From NCBI GenBank assembly GCA_020744425.1, contig JAGMUV010000007.1, positions 62,001 through 126,000 on the forward strand: 64,000 nt of DNA, in the 5' to 3' direction. The position numbers and the translations under genes are program-made. This stretch comes from Dactylonectria macrodidyma (lineage: Eukaryota; Ascomycota; Sordariomycetes; Hypocreales; Nectriaceae). The notes beneath the pieces were generated by a model that had not been told where the DNA came from, made no database searches, and saw only the letters and a list, made by a program, of their open reading frames with translations. Position 1 is the stretch's first letter, and the number at the start of each line of letters is the position of its first letter. Shown in pieces: positions 22,940 through 34,704 of the stretch.

Positions 22940-23976
22940 GTGGGGGCGGCTCACAATCTTTGCAGATGCAGTTAAGTCGAACGCTCGAGCCAAACGAGTT
23001 GATAAGGCCAATGCCTCGGCTATCTTTTTGCAAGCGGCACGACATTCGCGAGCAACAGACCCAAGGGATCATGTCTACGGACTTCTGGGAGTAAGTCGTA
23101 TTCAAATATCGCCTGATTACAGCAAGAAGACCTCGATGGCAAGAGTGTACCGAGATGATGCGAAGGCTTGGATCGAGAACTGGAGTTCTGAGAACAGTAC
23201 CAGCTACAATGAGCTTTACTTTCTACCATTTACAGGATCCTCCAACTACAGCGGAAGTCTTACCGTCGTGGGTTCCAGACCTGCCGGCTTTGGCCCACAG
23301 CAAAGGACATGAGGCATGAGTCATTGAGGACGGCCACGCAGCGAAGGCCGTATTTCCGGCGAATACTCGAAATCGTGCCATTCGCGGCATGACTTTATTC
23401 GCGAGCGGTCTGGAATTAGACCTCATCAGGAATATGCACATTTGTCCTAGTTGCCACGACTTGCCTTACATTTTAAACGAAACGTTCGACTACTTGCGTG
23501 GATTCATCTTAGAGCATCCGAAGTATCTAAACTGCGCGTCATCTCTGCAACCGATATTTCGGTTATTTCGGCGCGATTACTACAAAGGACAAAGTCCGTT
23601 AGATATTAAAGCTATCAAACGGGCTACCTCATTGCTCGAGATTCTGCTTCATCCGCGGTCGCGAGAAAATTTATGGCCGTCTAATCCGAAGAGGGCTTTG
23701 AGTGCGCTGGGCTTGAGGGACGATACTGCGGAGTCGTTTGAATCGTCCTTCGTTGACGCATTTACTCCATATCATCCGAGCCTGAGTCGTGCAGACGTAC
23801 GTCATTTGCTGGTCTCAGGGTATAGATGGTACCAGGAATCGCCGTACGAGAAATCTTCAGGCCTTGCGGACGACACTATTTCCCTGGAAACACTTGAAGA
23901 GCTGTTGACCTGCGACCAAATGGCCTTGTTTACTCGAGCTCTGATTACGTCGGTATCTCTCGACCGGGTATTATAA
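22940..23976 (+). pseudogene. HET-type protein, C-terminal part, with frameshift and stop
   Basis: Contains HSRATDPRDHVYGLLGVSRI followed by PDYSKK, the segment that lies downstream of the HET domain in one large HET subgroup, then a shifted frame with LPSWVPDLPALA. The one-base shift is near 23262 and an in-frame TGA follows at 23317-23319. After that the frame runs for 195 codons (AIRGMTLFASGLELDL ... LITSVSLDRVL) to 23976. Upstream of about 22940 the frame hits a stop and no HET domain is seen. A further out-of-frame piece up to about 24150 (YVVGLANG) may be the last part. Confidence 0.65.
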
Positions 23977-25035
23977 TGAGGGATAGAGTGCGCGTGTTAA
24001 AAGGGTCCAACAGCTTGTGAGTACTTCGGAAAAGTAGCGGAGATCATTGCACCATGTGTGTACATGCTACGTGGTGGGTTTAGCGAACGGGATGCTGGAG
24101 AGCATCTGGATGGTGGCAAAGCAAAAATCAAGAGAATCAAGATTCAGTAGGACATCTACGATAGCAATTTCCTACTACTGCATTACTAGCTGTCAACTTA
24201 TGATAGCTTCATTAGTTTAGGAGTGTCTAGGGTAGCCAGATGCCTAGGCATAAGTAGCTAGGTTTCTTCCTCCTTAAACAGGGGAATAAGACAAGATCTT
24301 CTATCATTACTAATCTGTCATAACTATTCTATGCTGTCTAACAATTTAAACCATTTTTAGCTAGAACAGCTTGATCATAGGTAACTATAGAAGCAATGCG
24401 TTTTAAAGATGCTTTAGATTGCGAAGAAAACTTGTGTTTTTAGACTCTGTAATAGCAGCAGCTGGCCAATAATGGAGAGATCCGCTACATAATAATATCT
24501 AAATATTAGTAGAGGAAATACAGATAAATATATAATTTGATATATGTAGGTAAATAATCTAACGTATGGCAACAGGGCCTTGGATACCTTTTATACCTAG
24601 GGTAGTAGTGAGTTACTAGACAATATGCTAAGTTAAATGTTCTATGTCCGCTTTAACTTTGCCAGATACATGCTTCCCACGGGAAAGTTTAAAATAGTTA
24701 TTGAGGCGACCCTGATGTTCAAACTCAGGTACGAATGCCAAAGCTTATTTTACACTGCCACAACGCGTGTAATCACTGAAGGATATATCAGTGCTATGCC
24801 CTAATTCTTTTCCCTTCTCAAGACGCTAAAACGAATATGACTTCTACAACCAAAGACAACATGCCGCCACCTGCCATCTCCATAACCATTCAGGTGCCAG
24901 AATTATTAAGGCGGAGCTCGGCGTCTCGTGACCTTGATCCCTGTCGACATGATCCAGGCGGCTGCCGCGTTCACATCTCGAAAGGCCGAGGCAATTGGGG
25001 GTCAAGATACTTGTAGAACACCACAATTAGCTGCT
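23977..25035. other. Intergenic, AT-rich
   Basis: 24150-24700 is AT-rich and dense with TAG/TAA in all frames, like other mutated stretches in this window. No gene seen. Confidence 0.45.
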
Positions 25036-26736
25036 TTAGGACAGTACCCTGAAGATGGGATACTCATCACCCGCCTCGAGGGGAATGATGTTAAAGCTAG
25101 CATACGAATCAATGTTCTCAGGCTCGAGGGCATTTATCGCAAGTGCCGCGTTCTTCTGCCTGGTGTTGACAAGAAAACTGCCCATGGGCAACTTTAGGTC
25201 ACGCTGCTTGGCCTCAGCGGTGACTGTAGCGAGAACAACGCCCTCGTAGTAGCTGCTGGTAAGTTCTGCGGAGGTGATATTCAGGACCTCGACAGTGCCA
25301 CTCCATTCTTCGCTAAGCGTCTCAACCTCCAATCCCGAAACGCGGAGACGCTCTGCCACGTCTGCCCAGGCAACAGGGATGAGGTATGCTTCAGGCCGGG
25401 ACCGGGTCAGGTTCGCGGTGGTAGGCATGGTGGAGGCGAACTTGACGGGGACCTGAACCACGGAGCCGTTGGTGTGGTCGATCATGGTGAAGAGTCGGTC
25501 TTGCACCTCGGAAGAGTCAGTAATGACAATGCGATCATTGGAGCGGATGAAGCTCCTAATGCCACCCTCGACTGTATGGAGGACCTTGTCGGCGTTGCTG
25601 GCGGCCGTGTTCACAATAGAGCCAACCATGGTAAGGCCTGCAGCAGTTCGACGTTGGAACTGTTGGTCGGCAATGCCGATGCCTCGCGTCTCGATGAGGA
25701 ATGTGATGGACTGGGTCAGGCCCATGGCGTTGCGCCCAATCTTGGCATCAGATCCAGCCTCGTCGAACCTGTTTGTTGTGAGTCAGTTATCAACTCGCTA
25801 TGCATGGTTGGTGAGGACATACTTGGGAACGAAAGCGGGATCGCTGCTCGTGGGCCCTGTGACATATGGTTCCCACCTGAAGCCAGCCCTGTCCATTGCC
25901 AGGCCAATTCTCTTGGCAAACAGATTCTCAGAAAGCTGACGAATGCCTTTGTTGATGTTGAGGTTCTTGGCAGCGGAGAAGAGTCCGTCTGCGGCCAGCA
26001 TGTACCGACCGTACTTGGCAGTAGCGCCATACTCGTGCATATCGACAACAACATGAGGCGAAAACTCATTAAAGAGCTTCTTAATGCTGCGCGTCTGCTG
26101 GCGTGCAAGCTTGATGTGGTCGCGGTTGGGGTCAAAGTTGGTCGCTAGCACGCGCTGGAAGTAGTAGACGCCATCTGGATTGTACCGGGGCAAGATGACA
26201 ATTTCAAGCCTCTTAAGGACCTTAGAGGCCCAATCTTGCTCAGCATCGAACTTGCCGAGGAGAGCTAGCAACGACTCATCGGCAGCTGGTTCGTTGCCAT
26301 GAACAGCCCCTTGGATCCAGACGCGCACCTTGCTCTGTTTGCGACCTCCAGAGCTTGCGAGCGTCACATAGGGGAAAGGGCAGAGTTCCTCGGACGTGAA
26401 ATTGGCGGTCTGATAGCTCATGTAGTCGTTCTTGGCGGCAATATTCTCCATGAAGGCCTCTGCTGAGAATTAGTACAAGTCCGGGTGGAGGACGAAGCGC
26501 GAGGTCTGACCTAGATGATCTCGAGAAGTTGGACCTTGGGTTCCATTGGCAAAGCCATCTTGTATCCCGTCCGGGTTCAAGAATGCCGGAGAGTACAGGT
26601 CGACGTTGACGTCCTTGAAGTTGTTGGCGATGAGGTCTGGATTCTTTTGAACGGGAACATGGTTGTAGCCGTATTGAAAGGCATTGATAGTGGACACGAC
26701 CGAGAGGCCGATGAGACCAGCTTTAGGGGTTCGCAT
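25036..26736 (-). CDS. Secreted M14-family zinc carboxypeptidase
   Basis: A metallocarboxypeptidase that would remove C-terminal residues from peptides outside the cell. Exons are 26736-26511, 26462-25823 and 25768-25036 and join in phase to 532 aa. The N-terminus (MRTPKAGLIGLSVVSTINA) is a signal peptide. Zinc ligands are His130 and Glu133 in GAVHGNEPAADE and His218 in VVVDMHEYG. The substrate-site NPDG follows ILPRY. The catalytic glutamate is Glu315 in TFLIETRG. The domain occupies about residues 75-330, and the remaining 200 residues are a C-terminal extension (SGLEVETLSEEWSGTVEVLN) common in this fungal subgroup. The start at 26736 is chosen because it opens the signal peptide; the upstream frame is open further but adds no sensible sequence. 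Confidence 0.92.
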
Positions 26737-28809
26737 TTTATCGCTGCACTTAGCTAGAGGCAACGAAACTGTGTTCTTGACCACGATGCAGCGTTTTGGG
26801 CATGCCCAGCCCTCGGTATATAATCCCCTTCGGTCACCGGCCGACAAGGTCTGCCAATCACACTCCGCGGCATCACTTCTGGACACCGCCACTCCCCTCG
26901 GTGGAATATCGCGCAGAGCCCCGGCGACTTCAAAACCAGAGCAGGGTGCTCGTCCCACGAGTTGAAGTGCATGTCTTGGCTCTCGACACCATGGCCAGAA
27001 GAGGAAGCTGGTTGGGTTGAGGATAGTGGGTCGTATGTAACCTGGGGTGAGGTTGTTTATGTGCATTCTTTCGTACGTGCGGTACCACTACTCCCAATCT
27101 AACCCCGTCAAGTTGGGCTAATTACTTGGTACTGTACGATGGCCAGGGTGAGCTGATCCACCACCAATGTTTTGATCGCCGCTCGTGCGCAAAATTGCCG
27201 ATCAGGCAGGGGATAACTACGGTGTGTCATCGCTCGGGGATCGTCACGTCACGGAGCTTCATCTCCAAACTGAAGCGCCATGTGCTAGGATACATGTTGC
27301 TTTGAACAAGGTTGGGGTACGACGGAAAAGTGGGTTGCCACTCAGCCTGAATCACAGCTTGTAGGGGGCGACGCTGTTGATATTTCTTCAGGCAGCCATC
27401 TGATGGAGAAGCAGGGAATAAAACGCAATGGCGGCTCGTGCACAAACAGCACCGGTTACGATTCAACGCTTCTGCTTGTTAATAGAAGCTTGGTGTCCTC
27501 CATGTATTCATACAGAATGAAGACGCCCGCCTGTGCATATGGTTTTTCGACGGGCTCAAGCTTATCTGCCCCAGACAATTAATGAAATGACACCCTGAGC
27601 CAACTGAGTAAGCCCTTACCATGTTGCCGACGAAGGGAGGACATCATTATGTCCGAAACGTATGCCGCGGACAGTTTATCAGCAGCCATTCCATCACACT
27701 CGACACCGCAGTGAACCAAGACCAAGCCAACGTCGACCCACAAGGGACATACATGAACATCAAGCGCCAGCTGACGCCCGCCGAGACGGCCGTATGTTGG
27801 TTGCTATGGCGTCTTTGGTGTTTGAATAGACCTTGGCGTCGTCGCCGACAATGGAGCCGAACGTAGGATGGCTTTAAAACGGCCTATATACGGCCGATTC
27901 TATAACCTCGTCAATGCCCCATTTGATGCCAATAAGCAGTACCTGTTCTATAACCGCTATTCCGAAGAAGCATGGCCCTGGGCACGCCGCACATCCTTGG
28001 CCAGGCCCCCTATGGGGCAATATCACTCACCTATTCTCATCAACCCCAGCTCCAGCCGAGCCAGGAAAGACGTCAGAGAATGCTCCGGCTCAAAGACTAA
28101 AAAAGAGCAATGGCAGTTTTATGCTTGGTCATCTATTTACACTATCACAGGCTCTCTTTCCTCATCTGCTAAATGTATGAGCGCTTCAGCTTCTTCATAG
28201 GCGGACCGGTCTACAAGTGTTAGTCGACCGTCCACTATTCGCTAATATACGTTAATTAAATAATTTACAGCTTTATATTACTAGGATAAGTAACTTCACA
28301 AAGGAGTCTAATTAGACAGTAGAGGCAGTTAGGCATACGTGACCTCCTTAACCTCGCATAGTTGAAAGTAATTTAGAATTTTTATTTTAAATTCAGTAAA
28401 TATATTATAGCTTTAAATTTATATATTTAGTTAAAATAAGGTTATTAATTTAGCTACTTAGCTTTGCTATTATCTATTCTATTAGCGCTATCATTATAGA
28501 CATTGCTCTTATCTCCATATTGCCAGACTATATAATGCTTATAGCCTGGCTTGTGGCCTCACCCAAGCCTCCATGACGTTATGATGTTTAATGCTAGTGG
28601 CCTTCCTTATCGTTAACGCTGCTACGCCGGTAGTCGGAGTCTTTCTCACGATGACAGATGTCTATGTGCTTGGTTGTCTTTTCATGGACCGTAGCTTCAC
28701 AGAAGTTTGAACAATTGGGAAGAATACATTGAATTAGGTCCTTAACTATGTTAATTTGACTTTGTGGCACCAACCCGCCCATCTTGAGGGAGGAAAGTCA
28801 GGTACTTAT
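26737..28809. other. Long intergenic region
   Basis: At 27621-27866 an ATG-started frame (SITLDTAVNQDQANVDPQGT) ends in a good GTATGT donor at about 27792, but no convincing second exon follows and the family is unknown. Another plus-strand frame at 27868-28200 contains RPIYGRFYNLVNAPFDANKQ and might be related. 28220-28560 is very AT-rich and stop-dense. No gene is called. Confidence 0.35.
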
Positions 28810-30933
28810 TCAGATGAGCATTACATCTTCTAGCTCATCCTTCATACACTCATCGTTTCCTTTCATCCCACGATATAACCCTAAACGCTCAAAGCGGCGT
28901 TTGTCCGTCTTACGCAGGTCCAAATTTGTGCTGCCAACTCTCTCAAAGGGCTTAACTCCAACACTTGATGGCAGGTCATGCTCTGCTGCCTTTGTAACAA
29001 TAAAGAAAATCTCAACTTCATCCGAATCAAAGTCAATGCCAAATTCATAGTAGGCCAGTGGGATTGCCACAAAAGGCGCCTCATGTGGACCATTATCTCT
29101 TAAATCGGTGATAATGGGCGGACTGTCTGCCTCCTTCTGATCTTCCCAAAGAACAGAGACATCAAAGCTAGGCCCCTCCTCAAAGATTGACACCGAAAAT
29201 TTCGAGTTGTTACCAGGTTTTCTCTTTAGGCGATACTTTCTCGCCCGTAACAGGATCCAGCCGCCAGTTATCTTGCCAAACGGACTCTCCTGTGAGTCAA
29301 GATCGATATGCGCATTTTGGAAGATAGCCAGAGGATGCTTCACGGGGCGAAACCAGATCGCACTGTTCAATGAAGCCCAAGACCATGTGGTCGATATATA
29401 CTGGCCATCACGTCTTTGGTAATGCTTGCGAGTGTCGATTTGCCAGCAAAGGTCGAGGATGATGTTGTTCCGCCATAGGCCGGCTAGGTAGCGATTGTCG
29501 ATTGATACAGCTGCTGCTATGTTTGAGAAGTATTTTGCAATACCAGCTAGTGCAGGAAGCTTGTCGGTTTTCATCGACAGCTTGCACTGAGAGTATAAGC
29601 TGACAACTTGCTTCCAATCTGTCTCCCAGTAGTTGGAACTTGGTAAGCGGTATTGCCAATTCGGACTCGATGGACTTGCTGAGCAGTTGTCTTCAGTAAT
29701 GAATGTCGTTTTACACTCGAAGCACACCTGGGAGCTATCGAAGTGGATTGTACGGGGAGACAGATAGCGCTCCTGCAGTACCCATCCTCGACTTGCCAGT
29801 GGTTCATCTTAAAGACGAGCATAGCGTGTTGTATCCCCGACGTTTCGAACGTGAAGGGGAAACATCAGGATTTCTCCAAAAACTTGGCCATGGCGCGGAA
29901 CGGAACAGTGACGTAGTTCCGCGATGTGCGTTCTTCCAGGAAACCTGCCGAACTGTTCGCTGCTCGGCTTGCTGCTATTGTAATAGTAGAATTTCCATAC
30001 ACTTCAGCCATGCGCGCCGACTCGCGTGCCCAATCACTCGAGTCATCCTGGAATATGCATAAGCTATCTATCCAGAGGTGTGATATCCCCAGCTGCTTGA
30101 CGACCAAGACAGCATCTTTAAAGGTCTTGGGAAGGTCAGCAATGTTTATGCCTTTTGTCAGTTTCGTGACGGAACCAGTATTGAGGGTCAGTCGAGGGCC
30201 ATCTCCCCAGCAGTGGCTGAGGGCTGCATAACCACCTTCGATATTCTTTCCCTCACGAAGCGTTACAGTCTTGCCGTTGTCTTCGATTCTCAGTATCCTG
30301 GTTGGAGCTTTCCCCCTCCCATGTTCAACATGTCCGTGATTGTTTTTGCAATCTTGTATCAAATCGGAAATGTTGGTCAAGATGGAAGATAACATAGGGT
30401 CTGGAGAAACTGGTCGTCCATTGACAATACCTGCCAGTGGGCTATCTGAAGAAGGCGTACGCGGGACTGTTCATTTTACAGTACCTAGACGGTTCTCGAG
30501 GATTCTTACTTTTGCTGACGCAGATTCCAGCACCACCCATGATGCGATACTGGTGTCTTAGTTCGCTGTGGCAGCCAATGATCTGAAATCCATCCGCTTC
30601 ATCCCTGCCTGACAACCAAAACGCGTAATGAGATTCGGGGATACGCTGAAAACCTAAGGCGTTGGATTTCTTGATTTTTGCGAGTGTTTCTGACACGCAA
30701 CGCTCAATCAACCGGCACAGTTCACAGGACCTTGCGCTAGCTTCAAGATTCTCTAGCTTTTCATGATGAGGCACAAGAGCTTTTTCAAAACCAATATCCT
30801 TCCAATCTCTGGCATCGTAGTAGTAGAGCTCAAACCTTGGAGGCCATCCACCAGTGGGCTGGGGGTAACCTGCCACATCTGGTCGTAGGATGGTACCAAA
30901 GTTGATGTTGAGGCAAATATTGCACAGAGGCAT
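28810..30933 (-). pseudogene. HET-domain (heterokaryon incompatibility) gene with two lesions
   Basis: Nearly complete. Exon 1 (30933-30510) encodes the zinc-ribbon-like leader (MPLCNICLNINFG, SARSCELCRLIE). After a 64-nt intron the second exon, from 30445, carries the HET domain: GGYAALSHCWGDGPRL, then HLWIDSLCIFQDDSSDWARE, then ARMAEVYGNSTITIAAS. A one-base slip in or next to a run of five T (29876-29883) then shifts the frame into GEILMFPLHVRNV. An in-frame TAA (29809-29811) follows just before DEPLASRGWVLQERYLSPRT. The rest, including DKLPALAGIAKYF and SWSWASLNSAI, is open to 28810. HET proteins trigger cell death on fusion of unlike strains. No intron that I can find removes both lesions, so it is probably inactive, perhaps recently. 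Confidence 0.8.
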
Positions 30934-32233
30934 TCCCGACAGACTTTGGATTTGATACTCGAGATAGAAGAATGAGAAGAGAGACGAGTTAAATTCTGTG
31001 TGCTTCTTAAGGCGAGCAAGTTTCTATCATAAAGGCAAAAATGTAAAATCCAAGCAAAATATCTTATCAAAAGATTATGGGGCATCCGGAGGTGTGTCGA
31101 GACCCATGTTGGGCTAGGCCACGGCCTCGTCACGTGCGTGCCACACCACATACCAATTCTTCCATCCTGCTTCGTTGTGCCTCTAAGCCCAACCGTCCTC
31201 CGCTTAGAGTGTTATTATGGAATTAGCTTCGAATTCGCCTGACATACTCTCCATGGAGACCTCGACTAGAGACGACGGCCACTTTCGCATCCGCTAAGGG
31301 TTTAGAGTCAACTACGTCGTCGTCGCACACGGCACTTTAGATTCCTACCATCTCTTCATGCTGTTATATTCCCTCCCGCCATTACCCTACGAGGAAGGCG
31401 GATGAATTGTCGCCCGTGTGTCACGCAGTGTGGGGAACTAAGAGCTAAAGTTTTCACTCGAATGTCGCCTGCTACATGGGGTGAAGGAGATATGGCATAC
31501 CAAAAGGGTCGATGTCGCTGTAAAGAATTCAGAGGTTGACGATGAATGTGTTTAAGTTCACCCGCAAAGACCAACCTGCACCTTGCACGACTCTAATTGC
31601 GAAGATGGCGCGCTTTGAATGGGAAATTCCGCGCATCGAGCCCGAAACGTATACCTATTTATGCGGAAAGACGAATCCTAAGCCTCAAGCTCATGGCGGC
31701 CAAGGGAGGGAGGGGGTGTACTGATACGACCGGATACATCGCCAACGCTAAGATCAACAGGATCATCCAAAATGGCGCCTCCGATTTGAAACAGTATACT
31801 AATAATAACGACTCGGATATCCTCGTTTATGGCAATAACTGGGTCTCCTACATGAGCAACGAATGCAAAGAAAATCGCATCAAACGCTACAAGACTTCAA
31901 TTAATAAAGTCATCCATTTCTGGCCCACAATCTACTGAATCCACTCCTACCCCATCACGTATCTAACAAAACATCACATCGACGCTCCCAAAGACGAATG
32001 CGGAGCTTTCTGGGCATCTTTCGCGACAGCTGATTGGCTGCAGGGGCATAAGCAAGCTGCATAAAAACTGGGTCGCCCTCGCAAGCTAATCCTTCTAGCT
32101 TGCGCGCGGGCTCGCAAGGGTGTTAGCAAAGCCGCGTCCAAGATTCCCGACCTCCCTCCTGCATCGCATCCCATCTTCTTCCTTTGACCAGTCATCCGCA
32201 GGACGGAGAGCAGAAACAAAAGAAGGCACGTAA
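30934..32233. other. Intergenic between the HET and bZIP genes
   Basis: Short frames at 31536-31938 have no recognised family. The last 200 bases hold one full and one weak copy of the shared 19-bp element (weak copy at 32118-32136). Confidence 0.5.
32044..32062 (+). promoter_or_regulatory. Shared 19-bp element, copy A (bZIP promoter)
   Basis: Reads GGGCATAAGCAAGCTGCAT, 172 bp upstream of the bZIP start. It fits the consensus GGGCRTAAGCANNNYGCAK found at four other places up to 36410. Confidence 0.7.
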
Positions 32234-33166
32234 ATGGCCCCTCAGCTTTCAGAGGTCTGGGACCAGGGAGACGACTGGATGGGGGTGACCAGTGCTAGGG
32301 AGCGGCGGAAACGTCAGAATCGCCTCCACCAGAGGGCGCATCGTAAGTTCTCGCCTCCGATAGAGAGGAGGACACCATGCTAACCGGCACCATCGAACAC
32401 AGGAAAGAAGAGACACTTGAGGAACTTTTCCAAAAACGAGACACAGCCTGAACACAACAATTTGGGAGATATGACCCCTACTTGCACCGACCTTCAACAT
32501 TCTGCACGCACCCGCCAATATCAATCCCAGCTTTTCATCGCCGTGCTTGACCAACTTCCGATCTTAGTCTTGGTCAGATGCACAGATATTCAGGAAAAGA
32601 TTAGGGACTTTCTGCAGAAGGCCTTCACAAACTGGGGCCTCAACCTTCCGACAACCCGTGATCTTCCCCTCGTCACTCGCCTGAATACCTTCGACGCCCT
32701 GGCCAGAAACGCTCTGGCGCTGCACATACCTCTCGAATATCTAGAGACAGACGATCACGCCTCTGTATTCAATACGCGCGGACCTCAACCGCCCGGCGAG
32801 CCGCCAAGTTTCCCCACTCATCTACTCCCAACACAGCTACAGAAAACAGTCACACATCATTCCTGGATAGACCTCTTCCCCATTCCGGGGTTGCGCGACA
32901 ATGTCCTCCAAGGTATTGAGACTGGGAGATACGATGAAGACGAGCTGTGCAATACTCTTTGTTGCGATTTACTGGACTTTGAGACCGGCACCATAGCCTT
33001 ACTTGTTGTATGGGGCGAGTCTTGGGATGCGACAGGATGGGAATTTAGCCCAGATTTCTTTAAGAAGTGGGGCGTGTTGTTGCAGGGGTGTCCTGAAATA
33101 CTGGAGGCGACGAATTACTGGCGGCAGAAGAGAGGAGAGAGGAGGATTGAGTACAAGTTGGGTTAG
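32234..33166 (+). CDS. bZIP-type transcription factor with DUF3425 domain
   Basis: Exons 32234-32342 and 32403-33166 join in phase to 290 aa. Residues 16-40 are the basic region (VTSARERRKRQNRLHQRAHR, then KKR), which resembles Yap-type bZIP factors, but no clear leucine zipper follows, as is usual in this group. The C-terminal half is the DUF3425 domain: HHSWIDLFPIPGLRDN, then LCCDLLDF, LLVVWGESWDATGWE, FFKKWGVLLQGCPEILEATN and a final YWRQKRGERR. It should act in the nucleus as a DNA-binding regulator. Its own promoter carries the element that also precedes the oxidoreductase genes to its right, so it may be a local regulator acting on itself and them; that is inference. The gene appears intact. 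Confidence 0.9.
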
Positions 33167-33229
33167 CAAGACATCTGAGCCTTATAGGCTACCCGAATTA
33201 GCTACTGGCAGATGCGGCCAAGATACAGT

Positions 33230-34033
33230 TCAAGAAAGCTCGTAAAGCCTTTGGAATGCCCAATTATCCAGGATCCTTGAACCGTTCACTTTCATGATGC
33301 CACTTCCACCGGCTTCCAGCTGCTTGTCATAGTCGCCCAACGCCATTCCGACCAAGAAAGGCCCCAGATGCTCCGTAGGGCTATGCAGCCGCCCAAGAAT
33401 GGTTCGCATCAGCGGACCTAAGAAGGCGCCCATAATGCGGTAGGCAAAACCAGGGTCGGGGATGTACAGTTTGATGGCAGCGTGGTTGGAAGGGTCAACA
33501 CCCGCGGGACGCACAGAGTCGACAAAGAAGTCAGACGTACGTAACTTAGACAGCGCAATTTCGGCCTCGCCTTTTACCCGGCCGTAGAAGGGAGTAAAAA
33601 GTCCAGGTGTCGTGGTTGCACCGCCGCCCGAGACGTACACGAAGTGGAAGGGTTTGTTTTTGAGGGAGAGCTGGGATAAAGCTATCGCTGCAGCAAGAGG
33701 AAAGTCTTTTGTAATTTTGACGTATTCACTGGATCATTCGTCAGCCAAACTAACGAGATGGAGGGTAAAGATGACAAACTCCTTTGTGACCTTGAGTTGG
33801 CTGATGCCCAAAGCCCACACCGCTCCATCCGCGCCCTGTAGTTTGTCGAGGACTTCCGGGTTGAACTTCGTAAAGTCCTTGTGGATGATGACGTTGACTC
33901 TCGGATCGTTGTCTGCCATAGGGACGGGCCTTCGACTCAGGATGGAGATTTTTGTGACTTCTGTAGACTTGAGCATCGCGTCGAGAACACTGGAGCCAAC
34001 GAGGCCAGTGGCCCCAGTAAGGATTAGGTGCAT
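33230..34033 (-). CDS. NAD(P)-binding atypical short-chain dehydrogenase (NmrA/YbjT-like)
   Basis: Exons 34033-33780 and 33728-33230 (51-nt intron) give 250 aa in phase. The N-terminal MHLILTGATGLVGSSVLDAM is the Rossmann nucleotide-binding loop (TGATGLVG), followed by SILSRRPVP. A later FVYVSGGGATTT and the YGRVKGEAE tyrosine-lysine pair (Y-x3-K) form the active-site-like region, and RPAGVDP follows. The structure is that of small atypical SDR proteins in which NAD(P)H binding may serve redox sensing or a reductase step. It lies tail-to-tail with the bZIP gene (63 bp between the stops) and has the shared 19-bp element 141 bp before its start. No lesion is seen. Confidence 0.88.
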
Positions 34034-34704
34034 GGCCTACCGATGAGGAGAGTAAACCAGAGGCGGGCAAGAAATTCCTGAGAAGAGGCATGGCGTTTAA
34101 TAGAGGCCGAAAACTCTTGCCCCTTGCACGACCCCATGCCTATATGTGGGCCATGTACTGGCACGCCTGACTAGGGCATAAGCAAACCGCATCGGCCGCG
34201 TGATCTGTCCTTGCCACCCATGTTTGACTCGTCTTGGGTCGCTCCCACTAAGCGAAATAATATGATGTGACGCATCTTATGCTCCAACAGCTACCATGTC
34301 GGCTATCCGCTCCATCAAGGGCGAGTTGCTGCTATCACGAAGTAAAAAAAAGACAGTTTTCTTCACATTTTAAGCATATCAAGACCCAATGCTTCAGAGT
34401 TGCCTAAGATCAAGCCTTTCCAGCTTCTGAGAGCTAGGAAGCTTAAATCTTGATGAATATATTACCTGATGGCTGGCCCCAGGAGTCGGGGCTCCGAAGG
34501 TTTCGCCCGTGTAAGATATAGACTCAAAAACCGGGGGTGGCCGAGGGATCCATATTCCTGGAAAGGCATACGCTGGGTGGCCACATGTCGATTGAAGCTA
34601 AAATGGTCAATGAATCAATAGCTGAACTTATATACATACACGATATATATCTATATCTAACTGGCAACAAGCTAATCACTCGATCTAGAAGAGATGTTCG
34701 TGAG
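34034..34704. other. Intergenic, promoter of the NAD(P)-binding gene and 3' flank of the reductase relic
   Basis: Holds copy B of the shared element and a weaker reverse-strand similarity (GCATCTTATGCTCC) near 34273-34286. No gene is seen. Confidence 0.5.
34174..34192 (+). promoter_or_regulatory. Shared 19-bp element, copy B
   Basis: Reads GGGCATAAGCAAACCGCAT, 141 bp upstream of the minus-strand gene that starts at 34033. It matches copy A at 16-17 of 19 positions. Confidence 0.7.

Noticed and set aside
25474..26148. 224-codon plus-strand open frame
   Set aside because: It is antisense to the M14 carboxypeptidase exons, which carry catalytic residues and phase-consistent introns.
26737..27066. 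Upstream extension of the carboxypeptidase frame
   Set aside because: The frame is open, but the ATG at 26736 opens a clear signal peptide, while the extension has no ATG-led, family-like sequence.
29797..29885. Intron to rescue the HET gene at 28810-30933
   Set aside because: I tried GT...TTTAAG joins. None gives the right phase while skipping both the slip and the TAA.
32118..32136. Possible sixth copy of the shared element (GGGTGTTAGCAAAGCCGCG)
   Set aside because: Several core positions differ and the GCA half is shifted by one. It may be a decayed copy but is not counted.
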